From contig NZ_JAVIWL010000001.1 of the NCBI RefSeq assembly GCF_034314045.1, forward strand, positions 2,418,001-2,482,000: a stretch of DNA of 64,000 nucleotides. Reading direction: 5' to 3'. The DNA is from Glaciimonas sp. CA11.2 (GTDB lineage Bacteria > Pseudomonadota > Gammaproteobacteria > Burkholderiales > Burkholderiaceae_D). Both the position numbers and the translations under genes were made by a program. The notes beneath the pieces are model-generated. The model ran no database searches. It saw nothing but the letters and a program-made list of their open reading frames with translations, and was not told the DNA's origin. Below are positions 46,705 through 55,531 of this stretch, in pieces (the first letter of the stretch is position 1; each line of letters starts with the position of its first letter).

Positions 46705-48339
46705 TTGGTCTTTGCATCGAACGTCTGGCCGCCGGAGGGGACCGAAATGGGGGCGCTTGTGCGCCATCTGGACTGGTCCAAAACCGCGCTTGGCCCAATG
46801 TCTGATTGGCCTCCGAGCCTTCGTATTGCTGTCACGATGGCGCTCGATTCGCCGTTGCCGACAATCGTACTTTGGGGACCTGATTTAATCCAAATTTATA
46901 ACGATGCCTATCGACCGATTCTTGGGCTGCGCCATCCCGCAGCGTTCGGCCAGCGAACCAGGGATTGCTGGCCCGAAGTGTGGGACTTTAATGCGGTCCT
47001 CTATAACCGTGTACTCAGCACAGGGGAGCGCGTACATCTGGAAGACCAAGAGTATGTGATTGCTCCTTCCGGCATCTCTGAAACGCGCTACTTTACGGTC
47101 ATCTACGCACCAACGCGGGATGAAGCGGGCGATGTCCGTGGCGTATTTGTGATCGTTGCCGAAACCACGCGGCGGGTTCTCGCCGAGCGTGAAAACATCA
47201 CTTTGTTAAAAGCCACCCAATTTGCAGCCGGTCAATTACAGCATATGTTTGATCACGCACCCAGCTTTATGGCGCTTCTTAAAGGGCCTGAATATGTGTT
47301 CAATATTGTCAATGCTGCCTTCATGCGCCTTTTTTCGCGGTATGACGTACTCGAAAAAACGGTAGGGCAAGCGGTACCAGAGTTCGAAAGTCAGGGCTTG
47401 GTGAAATTGCTTGATCAAGTTTTCGCTTCTGGCGAGCCATTTTTGGCTTATGAAATGTCGGTGTATTTGAGAGATAGCGTAGATGGCCGCATCAAGGAAT
47501 ACCATCTGGACTTTGTATTTCAACCGATCAAGGATCACAACGGTGATGTTAGCGCTATTTTTGTAGACGGCAGTGATAAGACCGAACAGCGCCATGCGCG
47601 CCTTGAGCTGCGTCGATTGAATCAAAAATTGACTGACAAGGTGGTGTGCCTCGAAGAGGCGCAAACCGAGCTGTTTCAGTCTCGATCAACGTTGCGGAAG
47701 CTCATCGATCATCAGGAAAGTATTAAGGAAGACGAGCGCAAACGCATCGCACGCGACATCCACGACGATCTAGGAGCGGTCCTTACCGGTATCAAGGCAA
47801 ATGTCTCCGTTTCCATCGACCGTTCTGCACGCGGTGGGCTTCCTGAAGATCCGCTGCTGATAGAAGCGGTTGAGCAAGCCGATGCGGCCATCGGAGCGGT
47901 CCGTCGAGTGATAACCGAACTACGTCCAAGCGTTTTGGATCAGCTGGGCGTCTGGGCCGCGTTGGAATGGTACGCCGGGATAATCGAAGAGCGCACTGGG
48001 CTGCAATGTCAGTGGAGCATTAGTGAAAGTGCCGCTGGAGTCGATTTGGATTCCGACCGCAGTACCATGCTATTCCGCATCGTTCAGGAAGCGCTCACCA
48101 ATGTGGTACGTCATGCTGGCGCGAAGCAGGTAAAAATTAGAATTTTTCACTATAAGCGCACGATTATCGTCAAAATTAAAGACGATGGAAAAGGAATTGG
48201 TAAGCAACAATTACGCGACGGAAAATCCTGGGGAATTCTTGGCATGCATGAACGTACCCGGCATTTTGGCGGCGAGTTGAGTATCTCGGGCGCCTTGGGT
48301 GCGGGCACCGCGGTCATATTGCGACTGCCACTTAATTAG
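46705..48339 (+). CDS. PAS-domain sensor histidine kinase (HPK7/NarL-type)
   Basis: 544 residues from TTG 46705 (AGGAA 6 bases upstream); ATG 46747 is an alternative. Two PAS-like domains: the first with ALVRHLDWSKTALGPMSDWP and TIVLWGPDLIQIYNDAYRPILG (about 15-150), the second about 175-290. A coiled linker leads to the HisKA_3 phosphoacceptor RIARDIHDDLGAVLTGIKAN (His near 352) and an HATPase domain with VVRHAGAKQV and IKDDGKGIG. No membrane helix: a cytosolic sensor. No response regulator is next to it, so it is an orphan in this window. Confidence 0.92.
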   Translation: MVFASNVWPPEGTEMGALVRHLDWSKTALGPMSDWPPSLRIAVTMALDSPLPTIVLWGPDLIQIYNDAYRPILGLRHPAAFGQRTRDCWPEVWDFNAVLYNRVLSTGERVHLEDQEYVIAPSGISETRYFTVIYAPTRDEAGDVRGVFVIVAETTRRVLAERENITLLKATQFAAGQLQHMFDHAPSFMALLKGPEYVFNIVNAAFMRLFSRYDVLEKTVGQAVPEFESQGLVKLLDQVFASGEPFLAYEMSVYLRDSVDGRIKEYHLDFVFQPIKDHNGDVSAIFVDGSDKTEQRHARLELRRLNQKLTDKVVCLEEAQTELFQSRSTLRKLIDHQESIKEDERKRIARDIHDDLGAVLTGIKANVSVSIDRSARGGLPEDPLLIEAVEQADAAIGAVRRVITELRPSVLDQLGVWAALEWYAGIIEERTGLQCQWSISESAAGVDLDSDRSTMLFRIVQEALTNVVRHAGAKQVKIRIFHYKRTIIVKIKDDGKGIGKQQLRDGKSWGILGMHERTRHFGGELSISGALGAGTAVILRLPLN

Positions 48340-48550
48340 TCTGATATAACAATGGCGAACCGTTTCATAGACGCCTGCTTTTGAGGCCGAACCCACGGCC
48401 GACAATTGTCGCAGACGTCCGCTTTAGCCAAGCGGTTACCGTCTCATTGTTGCCATGGGGTAGTGTGTTTACAACGACTGAACCGAAACGATTTTATCGC
48501 ATACGGATAGGGTCAGACGGCGTTGTCAGCCTCCTTATCAGATAATATCT

Positions 48551-49762
48551 TTACTCACTATCGTAAATATATTTGCGTGACCAGGGTAGCGTTGCAGCGC
48601 TGCGACCAGACTTTCGACAGATGACCTGATATAGCGACATCCAGTCGCGCTCAAAACCATATGCACTGCCGGCAAGATACAGACGCCAGATACGAAACCG
48701 ACGATCATCGGAAGCTTGCCTGACTTCGTCCGAGCGGGCCTCGATATTATCGGCCCATATGCTGCACGTTTTAGCATAATGGCGACGCAGGTTTTCGACA
48801 TCCATGACCTCAAGGCCGCCTTCCTGCATTGTTTTGAGAACGAATCCAATATGGGGTAATTCACCATGAGGAAATACATATTTTTCGATAAATTCGCCAC
48901 CACCGTATGGTGACTCACCGTTATCGATATCGGTTGAGGTGATGCCATGATTCATGGCCACGCCATCGTCTGCCAGCAGTGATTGGATACGCGAGAAATA
49001 CATCGGGAGATTTTTGAGGCCAACGTGTTCAAACATGCCAACGCTGGTGATCCGATCAAATTTTCCGGTGACATCACGATAGTCCTGTAAACGGATCTCA
49101 ATTTGGTCAGTTAGTCCAGCTTGGGCCACGCGTTCTTTGGCTAATGCGTATTGATTTTCGGAGAGTGTTACTCCCACGCATTTGGCGCCGAATTTGTGTG
49201 CGGCACGCAACACGAGCGCACCCCATCCACAACCAATATCTAATAATGTCTGACCCGGTTGTAGTTGAATTTTGGTCAGAATATGATCAATTTTTTTAAT
49301 TTGTGCAGTGTACAGATCTTCATCGCCGTTCTCAAAATAGGCGCATGAATAGACCATATTTTGATCTAACCACAATTGATAGAATGCATTCGAAACGTCG
49401 TAGTGATAATGAATCGCTTCAGCATCCTTAGCCTTGTTGTGGCGAATACTGCGCGTGACTCGGCCAAATTTTCCTTCGGGCTTCAGATAGGCGGCGGCTA
49501 GTCCATTTGCGACGGTAATGATTTCCTTGAGCTTGCCTTCAACCTCGATTTTACCTTCCACATACGCTTCGCCCAGATTTGATAATGAAGGTGTCAGCAG
49601 ATAGGAGAGAGAAGAAGCATGAGGAACGCGAATGGTAACGTCGGGAGAGGGCGCGCTACTGAAGTCGAAACGCTGCCCGTTCCACAATTCAAGCCGCAAT
49701 GGCAAAGCAGCGTGAGTGCGGATTTCTTCCACCCAATTTTCAAGTTTTTTTTCCCAGAACAT
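48551..49762 (-). CDS. cfa: Cyclopropane-fatty-acyl-phospholipid synthase
   Basis: 403 residues. Motifs of the family: AIHYHYDVSNAFYQLWLDQNMVYSCAYF, LDIGCGWGALVLRAAHKFGAKCVGVTLSENQ (SAM site), YRDVTGKFDRITSVGMFEHVG, EFIEKYVFPHGELPHIG and LRRHYAKTCSIW. It adds a methylene group from SAM across double bonds of membrane lipids, commonly in stationary phase or stress. The N-terminal part (about 1-110) is the usual lipid-binding region. Followed on the same strand by nothing close. Confidence 0.95.
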   Translation of the reverse strand: MFWEKKLENWVEEIRTHAALPLRLELWNGQRFDFSSAPSPDVTIRVPHASSLSYLLTPSLSNLGEAYVEGKIEVEGKLKEIITVANGLAAAYLKPEGKFGRVTRSIRHNKAKDAEAIHYHYDVSNAFYQLWLDQNMVYSCAYFENGDEDLYTAQIKKIDHILTKIQLQPGQTLLDIGCGWGALVLRAAHKFGAKCVGVTLSENQYALAKERVAQAGLTDQIEIRLQDYRDVTGKFDRITSVGMFEHVGLKNLPMYFSRIQSLLADDGVAMNHGITSTDIDNGESPYGGGEFIEKYVFPHGELPHIGFVLKTMQEGGLEVMDVENLRRHYAKTCSIWADNIEARSDEVRQASDDRRFRIWRLYLAGSAYGFERDWMSLYQVICRKSGRSAATLPWSRKYIYDSE

Positions 49763-49877
49763 TTTCTATTCTCCTCAGAATAATAACTGCGACTATCGAA
49801 AATACGCTTTTGCAAGCTTCATTCAGTCATTGTTCGTGGGCATTCGCGATCACTTTATCATTTGTTTTTATTCGCTG

Positions 49878-50540
49878 TTATGGCTGCAACCGTTCTCGTT
49901 GCCAAGTACCATTTATATTTAGCCGATACACAATGCGATCATGCAATCGAGATCGGCGACCCTGCCAAAATTCTACCGTATCTGGAATAAGTTTGTATCC
50001 GCCCCAATTTTTTGGACGTTCCGGGTGATCACCAAACTTTTTTTCGGCCTCTAAATAGTGGGCCTCAAGTAATGCGCGATTTGCGATTGGATGACTCTGA
50101 TCGGAAGCAATCGCACCTATCTGACTACGCAATGGACGACTGGAAAAATAGGCATCGCTCTCGGCTTCCGAAACACGGTCAACACGTCCTTCCAGACGTA
50201 CCTGACGTTCTAATTCAACCCAGTGAAAGAGCAGCGCTGCAAACGGATTGTGTGCAAGATCTTGACCTTTTCGACTGGCGTAATTGGTGAACCATGTGAT
50301 GCCCTGTGCATCGAAATTTTTTATCAGTACGATGCGCGAGGATGGCCTTCCGCTTTCGTTGACAGTGGCCAGACTCATCGAATTTGGTTCCGGGACTTGT
50401 GCCTTGATAGCCTCGCCTAACCATTTTTCAAATTGCGCCAGCGGCTCACTGAGCGTGTCCGCTTTCGATAAGCTGGCTTGACTATAGTCGGTGCGAAGAT
50501 CGGCGATTGACGTGGTGATCTTGTTAGTGTCGATACTCAT
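49878..50540 (-). CDS. pdxH: Pyridoxamine 5'-phosphate oxidase
   Basis: 220 residues. Motifs: [84 protein letters not shown] and the C-terminal [20 protein letters not shown] plus RERLQP. An FMN enzyme making pyridoxal 5'-phosphate. Its ATG overlaps the stop of the upstream hemerythrin gene (ATGA), so the two are translationally coupled. Confidence 0.96.
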   Translation of the reverse strand: MSIDTNKITTSIADLRTDYSQASLSKADTLSEPLAQFEKWLGEAIKAQVPEPNSMSLATVNESGRPSSRIVLIKNFDAQGITWFTNYASRKGQDLAHNPFAALLFHWVELERQVRLEGRVDRVSEAESDAYFSSRPLRSQIGAIASDQSHPIANRALLEAHYLEAEKKFGDHPERPKNWGGYKLIPDTVEFWQGRRSRLHDRIVYRLNINGTWQRERLQP

Positions 50541-51073
50541 ACGGAAATTCCTCTACGGCGTTGCATAGCTGTTCCTAACAGGGTCATTTGTGCGGCGCTA
50601 AAAATACGTTTTGCCATTGGCGCGATCCACGTTTCTTCCTTCTCCATATGTGCCAGATAGAGAGTCGAAAAAAGTGAGACGTCGTCACCGGAAAGCTCAG
50701 CACTTTGACCGGATTGCACCGCTAACAGTTGCGCGCTCAACTGATGCCAGAGTTGCGCCATTTGCTGGTGTTCATCAATAATTTCCGGCCCTAATCGTCG
50801 CAAAACCTCAGCATCTTCATCTTTTGCAGTGGCTGTCAGCATTGGAAATAAATCCTGCTCTTCATCGTCGTGATGATGTGGTGCAGCTTTATTGAAGTAG
50901 CGCAGAATACTGGTTGCCGCTTCTTGCGCCTCTTGGTTGGCGCCATGTTCTGACAAGTGTGTTCGCAACCGCTCAAGCGTCGCAAGTTGTTTGCGGATTC
51001 GCTCATGGCAGTGTTTGAGGACGGCAATCGGCTGACCAAAATCGGGCGCTGTTTCGAAAAGTGAATTTTCCAT
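50537..51073 (-). CDS. Hemerythrin-like domain protein
   Basis: 178 residues with a four-helix hemerythrin domain: [22 protein letters not shown] (first His pair), [21 protein letters not shown] (His-His-x-Glu region), [17 protein letters not shown] and [19 protein letters not shown]. The iron-site residues look intact. It may sense or store oxygen or protect iron-sulphur proteins; this is from family knowledge. It overlaps pdxH, an unusual partner whose oxidase reaction uses O2. Confidence 0.92.
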   Translation of the reverse strand: MENSLFETAPDFGQPIAVLKHCHERIRKQLATLERLRTHLSEHGANQEAQEAATSILRYFNKAAPHHHDDEEQDLFPMLTATAKDEDAEVLRRLGPEIIDEHQQMAQLWHQLSAQLLAVQSGQSAELSGDDVSLFSTLYLAHMEKEETWIAPMAKRIFSAAQMTLLGTAMQRRRGISV

Positions 51074-51560
51074 AGTTATCCTGGTGACGATTAATTAAGA
51101 TGATTGATGATCATTGTGCGTCATGTTTTGTGTCATGTTGCAGGAATACGTAATTGATGAATAGATCCTATTAGAACATTTGTGCTGATGCAGCGTAAAT
51201 GGCGTAAAAATAGGTCAGGATGGTCGTAAAAAATGTGCAACATAGTGTTTATCAATTGATTCAGTCAGAGGCAGTATCCGCGATCAGAATCAGACTGATA
51301 TGATAGAAATACGCTGGCAAGAATGTATCGGTAAAATAGGGACGCTAATCATCAGTCCTGAATCGGCGCATTGCAGAACACAGAACGCTTTGGTTAGCCT
51401 TCAACATTATGTCGCAATAGTGGCTTTTTCATCACTTGCCCATGCTTTTATGTTGTCGGTTCATTTTCTGTTACTTGCCTGTTTTTGCCACAATTGTTGC
51501 AAAATAGAATTTCAATTGTTGTTTAATCGTCATTTATTATCCTACTCTTTGTAAACACTT
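51074..51560. other. Divergent promoter region between hemerythrin and tcdA genes
   Basis: About 490 bases. A perfect 10-bp palindrome ATCAATTGAT lies at 51251-51260. An 84-codon plus-strand frame (51300-51554) looks like chance, with poor codon use and no ribosome site. Nothing else was recognised. Confidence 0.45.
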
Positions 51561-52430
51561 ATGTCTTCATCCGTTTTGCCCGTCAACGTGTCTGTTCATC
51601 CCGATTCCACCAGCGCAGAGGAGTTCGATTTCGACCGTCGCTTTGGTGGTATCGCTCGCCTTTACGGTGCGCCAGCGCTGGCGCGTTTTCGGCTAGCGAA
51701 TGTCTGCATTATAGGGGTAGGCGGTGTGGGTTCGTGGGCGGTTGAAGCGCTGGCGCGTAGCGCAGTCGGCCATCTGACCATGATCGATCTGGATAATTTG
51801 GCGGAGTCTAACGTCAATCGCCAGATCCATGCGCTTACCGATACGCTAGGACAGGCCAAAGTGACCGCGTTGGCAGAGCGCATTAAACAGATCAATCCGT
51901 ATTGCCAGGTCACTGAAGTGGAAGATTTTGTGACGATCGATAACCTCGAGGAAATGCTGGGTGGCAAGCGCTATGATTATGTGATTGACGCCATCGACAA
52001 TGTACGCGCCAAGACGGCAATAATCGCCTATTGCCGTGATCACGCTATTGGCTTGATTACCATTGGCAGCGCGGGGGGGCAATTAGATCCAACCCGCATT
52101 GAAATTCGCGATTTGGCACGCACGGAGCAAGAACCGTTGCTGGCCAAGGTACGTAAGCTGCTTCGCTCGCAGCACCGATTCCCGCGCGGTGAAAAAAGTA
52201 AATTTGGTATTGATGCTGTATTTTCGACTGAACCTGTGCGCCTACCTGTTAATGAAGATGTTTGCGCAATTGATGACAAGGCAAACACTTCTGTTAATAC
52301 CTCAGTCACGGGTTTAAATTGTGCGGGTTATGGCTCTGCAGTCGTCGTCACGGCGAGCTTTGGGCTGGCCGCCGCGGCCTACGTATTACGCAAGCTTGCC
52401 GTTGATACCGATTCAAAAGCTGCATTATGA
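51561..52430 (+). CDS. tcdA: tRNA threonylcarbamoyladenosine dehydratase (TcdA/CsdL)
   Basis: 289 residues, E1/ThiF-like: RRFGGIARLYGAPALARFRLANVCIIGVGGVGSWAVEALARSAVGHLTMIDLDNLAESNVNRQIHAL (adenylating domain with GxGGxGS), VIDAIDNVRAKTAIIAYCRDH and a C-terminal GYGSAVVVTASFGLAAAAYV helix. It uses ATP to cyclise t6A37 in tRNA. A partner in function to the Sua5-type enzyme at 43691-44827, which makes the t6A precursor. Confidence 0.94.
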   Translation: MSSSVLPVNVSVHPDSTSAEEFDFDRRFGGIARLYGAPALARFRLANVCIIGVGGVGSWAVEALARSAVGHLTMIDLDNLAESNVNRQIHALTDTLGQAKVTALAERIKQINPYCQVTEVEDFVTIDNLEEMLGGKRYDYVIDAIDNVRAKTAIIAYCRDHAIGLITIGSAGGQLDPTRIEIRDLARTEQEPLLAKVRKLLRSQHRFPRGEKSKFGIDAVFSTEPVRLPVNEDVCAIDDKANTSVNTSVTGLNCAGYGSAVVVTASFGLAAAAYVLRKLAVDTDSKAAL

Positions 52431-52954
52431 ACAAGTATTGATAGGCGTAATCGAACAGTATTCGCATTGATGCAAGCGGGTTTCAGATCACTGACTAATT
52501 GGGTCGGTAAATTGGATTATATTCGCCACCTATTCTTACACGGCGTTGAGGCGGTGAATGATTGAGGGTTGACATGCATGGCTCAGCTAACTAGAATTCG
52601 CCTCATTATGTTTCTTGGAGTTTCAATTTTGGACAGTAGTTCTAGACCCTGTGGATGGGCAAACAGCCTGTCACAATTCGCGTAAGCATTAGCAGACCTC
52701 ATTCCGCTTCAGCCCGCGACTTGTGACGATGAATTACACATTTTTGTAATTTGTTGCAATGCATTTTGCAATAGCGTGCTGTGGTATCGCATTTTCCGGT
52801 GATCGTTATCGTCATCGCACATTCGTATACTCCCATCCTTTTTGATTGATCTTAGTCGTTTGCCGGCGCGCGGAATCGTTGCGTCGCTCAGGACTAAATG
52901 TTGTCTACGCATACCGTTTCGGAATGTGTGGCAGCTGACGCTGAGGTGTGGATT
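52431..52954. other. Leader region upstream of the MgtC-family gene
   Basis: About 520 bases without a recognised gene. mgtC-type genes in enterobacteria have long structured leaders; I saw no clear hairpin series or attenuator peptide here, but such elements are hard to see by eye. A low-complexity T/A area sits near 52730-52770. Confidence 0.4.
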
Positions 52955-53659
52955 ATGGAATGGCAAGTTTTTTTAGTGCGGGTTTTACTCGCGCTCACTC
53001 TAGGTGCGTTGATTGGCGCAGAGCGTCAGATGCGTCAGCGTATGGCAGGATTGCGTACTAATGCTTTGGTAGCTATCGGCGCTTCGCTGTTTGTGATGGT
53101 GTCAGCGTTTGAAACCGATCCGCAAGGGGCGACGCGCATCGCCTCCTATGTTGTATCCGGTATTGGGTTTTTAGGGGCTGGCGTGATCATGCGCGAAGGC
53201 GCGAGTGTGCGTGGCTTGAATACGGCGGCAACCCTATGGTGTTCAGCAGCTGTCGGCGTGTTATGCGGCTTGGGGCATCCACTTGAAGCGGCGATTGGTG
53301 CGGCAGCGATTCTGGGCACCAATGTCTTGTTACGCAGCGTCTCACATCTGATCAATCGGCAAGACCTGCAAGGCGCAACCGAGATTGAACAGGTTTACCG
53401 TCTCTCTATCGTTTGTCGCCCTGATGACGAGGTACAGGTCAGGACATTGATGTTGCATATGCTAAATGGCATGCCGCATCTGGTGGTGCAATCATTGCAT
53501 AGCGAAGATCTGCCTTCCGGTACGCAACTAGAGGTGCGCGCGGACCTTATCACGTCGCCTAGTAATCATTTACAGCTTGAACAGATCGTTAGCCGTGTCA
53601 GCCTTGAAAAAGGCGTCAGCGCAGCGCGTTGGGCCGTTCTCAGCGATATAGAAAACTAG
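52955..53659 (+). CDS. MgtC/SapB family membrane protein
   Basis: 234 residues from ATG 52955 (GAGG 8 bases upstream; an ATG at 52898 would add 19 residues). The membrane half shows the family signature: FLVRVLLALTLGALIGAERQMRQRMAGLRTNALVAIGASLFVMVSAF, then IASYVVSGIGFLGAGVIMREG and GLNTAATLWCSAAVGVLCGLG. The C-terminal soluble part (about 150-234) is an ACT-like domain. Family members support growth at low Mg2+ and in host cells by modulating membrane energetics. A free copy of its C-terminal domain is encoded next. Confidence 0.92.
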   Translation: MEWQVFLVRVLLALTLGALIGAERQMRQRMAGLRTNALVAIGASLFVMVSAFETDPQGATRIASYVVSGIGFLGAGVIMREGASVRGLNTAATLWCSAAVGVLCGLGHPLEAAIGAAAILGTNVLLRSVSHLINRQDLQGATEIEQVYRLSIVCRPDDEVQVRTLMLHMLNGMPHLVVQSLHSEDLPSGTQLEVRADLITSPSNHLQLEQIVSRVSLEKGVSAARWAVLSDIEN

Positions 53660-53672
53660 AAAGGAGATTGAT

Positions 53673-54029
53673 ATGACTCTCGAAAAATGGGGAAAATTCT
53701 TCAGAAACCATCTTCCCCTTGCTACCGCAGCGATGTCAGCCAACGTCGTAGCCGAACAGCGATTACCGTATCGTGTAGTCACATTGTGTCGCACGGCCGA
53801 TGCAATTCAGGTCGAGCAGTTAATTCGGCAGCAGTTGGGGCGCGGTTGTACCGCACAATATTATCCGGGCGTGGCCGTCGGCAAAGGCAATCTGACTAAC
53901 ATTACGGTAGAAATACGCTGTTCGATACATGAGCGTGCTGATGTGGTGCGCCTGGTGACGCGATTGGGTCTGGAAAAATGCGTGCGTAGCGTCATGTGGG
54001 AAAGTATTCCGAAGAAGCTAGCTGCCTGA
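53673..54029 (+). CDS. Stand-alone MgtC C-terminal (ACT-like) domain protein
   Basis: 118 residues, starting 13 bases after the MgtC-family gene behind AGGAG. Residues 32-112 can be laid over the C-terminal domain of that neighbour: RVVTLCRTADAIQVEQLIRQQL against RLSIVCRPDDEVQVRTLMLHML, and EIRCSIHERADVVRLVTRLGLEKCVRSVMWE against VRADLITSPSNHLQLEQIVSRVSLEKGVSAARW. The match was made by eye. It has no membrane helix. I infer it binds or regulates the membrane protein; it could also be a duplicated leftover of a second mgtC gene. Confidence 0.75.
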   Translation: MTLEKWGKFFRNHLPLATAAMSANVVAEQRLPYRVVTLCRTADAIQVEQLIRQQLGRGCTAQYYPGVAVGKGNLTNITVEIRCSIHERADVVRLVTRLGLEKCVRSVMWESIPKKLAA

Positions 54030-54064
54030 ATGCACAGCTTCATCAGTCAAAGTATCGGCTAAAA

Positions 54065-54100
54065 AGTATTAGCTGGCATCTGACCGCCAGATGCCAGCTA
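54065..54100 (-). terminator. Terminator with perfect 13-bp stem
   Basis: Arms 54070-54082 and 54088-54100 (TAGCTGGCATCTG and its complement) pair perfectly around a 5-base loop. On the minus strand a T-run (ATACTTTTT) follows. It ends the minus-strand epimerase remnant and may also stop the mgtC transcript from the other side. Confidence 0.85.
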
Positions 54101-54635
54101 GTGTCGCAGAAGATATGACCAGCCTGAATCTGAAAGGGCAGCAACAGGACGATCCGGCGGGTGCTTTTTTGAGTGCGAGCAAATATAAATCTACGACATC
54201 TTCGATATGCACGTTGGACCAGATATTGACGCCCTTTCCGACAAAACGTCCAATGCCGCTTTTGCGTGCTTGCGCCACCAACGGCGGTATTTGAACGCTG
54301 TACGGATTTAGTTTTAGACCATTGCCATAAATCATCGTGTTGCACAAGATGACCGAACGCACACCGCGCCCGGCAGCATCAATGATTAGCTTATCGAGCG
54401 CGGCGCAGTCAGCTTTTTCGGGCGCAGGTGCATAGGCAGTGTCTTCATCAAAAATTTTCTCAGAGGCCCACTCGCCACGTGCATCGTCCCCAACGACACT
54501 TGATCCGCTGGTATGAATAAACACTTTACCCGAACCAGTTAGCGCATTGAGCAAAGTCTCGACTGCTGGCAGATTGTCGGAACTAGCAGCATTGATTACC
54601 GCATCTGCACAGGACGCTTCTCGTGTCAGCATCAA
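54069..54635 (-). pseudogene. NAD-dependent epimerase/dehydratase remnant
   Basis: 188 codons of a short-chain epimerase of the extended Rossmann type. Visible are DAVINAASSDNLPAVETLLNAL, FIHTSGSSVVGDDARG, the region of the second half with VILCNTMIYGNGL and GVNIWSNVHIEDVVDLYLLALKKAPAGS. The N-terminal NAD-binding GxxGxxG part is missing, and after APAGS the sequence turns Cys-rich and unlike the family, running into the stem of a terminator. Truncated at both ends, so non-functional in all likelihood. Confidence 0.85.
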
Positions 54636-54875
54636 CTACTGGGATTTTCTCAATATGATGCGGGCAATATCTGGCCGCTAGCTTTGCATGGGCTGGGAAT
54701 TGTTTGTTTAGCTGACTTTATGACGCGGGGTGATATTGTTGCAGGACGGTTGAAGTCACTGTTAACCGATGCTTACAATGGTGATGATCAAAAAATTCAT
54801 GCTGTCTATTATCGGAATACGCAGTTGTCACGCCGGATTAGTTGTTTTTTAGAATTTTTGCAGCAAAAGTTATAA
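54633..54875 (+). pseudogene. LysR-family regulator, C-terminal remnant
   Basis: The frame from 54633 to the TAA at 54873-54875 encodes about 80 residues of a LysR effector domain ending: GNIWPLALHGLGIVCLADFM, GRLKSLLTDAYN, KIHAVYYRNTQLSRRISCFLEFLQQK. The HTH and most of the effector domain are missing. It abuts the epimerase remnant on the opposite strand, so the two look like the outer ends of a divergent regulator-enzyme pair joined by a deletion. Confidence 0.82.
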
Positions 54876-55057
54876 ACGTCGCGTTAGCGGATGCTTGGGG
54901 ATGATTGCATTGCGGCGATCCGACGAAGCTCCCAACTCGCCGTTCGATATCGGGTGAGATGGAGAGTCAGCAAATGTTTTGGGATGACCCACAATGGTCT
55001 GAAAAAAATGACCGTAGCTAAACCATGCTGCATTTTCATAGCGCATTAATTCTTTGC

Positions 55058-55531
55058 TCAATAAGTAACGGTTACCGCCACCGTGTCGGTGTAAGTGCTG
55101 GCTGGCTTGCTCTGGCCCGGAGGTATGCGACCATACACAGTGTAATGGTGCGTTGTTGGTGTTAATAGGATGAGGTAACTATCGGTCACGGTTTGGGTTC
55201 CGGCGCTGCCATCTCCCCAGACGATCAAACGGGTAGGATCGCTATACAAATTATAGTTGAGGAAGTTCGTCCCGGAAATCAGTGTTCGATTGATATAGGT
55301 TCCGCTGCCAGTGCTGAGACCTATGGTGTAACTACCAATACCAGCCGCTACTTGAGCGGTGCATGTAATGGCGACATCACCGATACCATCGTTGTTGGTC
55401 GCGAGAGTTGCGAAATAATTGGAGAATGATGTCGCCGTAGCCGCCACGGTGCAGGTGGAAAGCAGCGCGTTGGCGCTTAAAGGGAGGACTAATAGGCTAA
55501 TCGAAATAGTCGATTTTAAGTTGTTTTTCAT
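55058..55531 (-). CDS. Spore coat U domain protein (putative fimbrial tip or minor subunit)
   Basis: 157 residues from ATG 55531, overlapping the usher stop (ATGA). A Sec signal ending SANA is followed by an SCPU domain with two cysteines (STCTVAATATSF and DVAITCTAQV), YTIGLSTGSGTY and a final strand DTVAVTVTY. It is exported and folded with the chaperone, then carried by the usher. Last gene of the cluster. Confidence 0.88.
   Translation of the reverse strand: MKNNLKSTISISLLVLPLSANALLSTCTVAATATSFSNYFATLATNNDGIGDVAITCTAQVAAGIGSYTIGLSTGSGTYINRTLISGTNFLNYNLYSDPTRLIVWGDGSAGTQTVTDSYLILLTPTTHHYTVYGRIPPGQSKPASTYTDTVAVTVTY

Noticed and set aside
51300..51554. 84-codon plus-strand frame before tcdA
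   Set aside because: Cys/His/Phe-rich chance composition, no ribosome site, lies in an expected promoter region.
52709..52966. 85-codon minus-strand frame upstream of the MgtC-family gene
   Set aside because: It overlaps the start of that gene and has no family resemblance or ribosome site.
54870..55061. 63-codon minus-strand frame after the last fimbrial gene
   Set aside because: It starts with TTG overlapping the subunit stop and resembles nothing I know. It may be part of the decayed DNA around the deletion scar, but I cannot support a gene.
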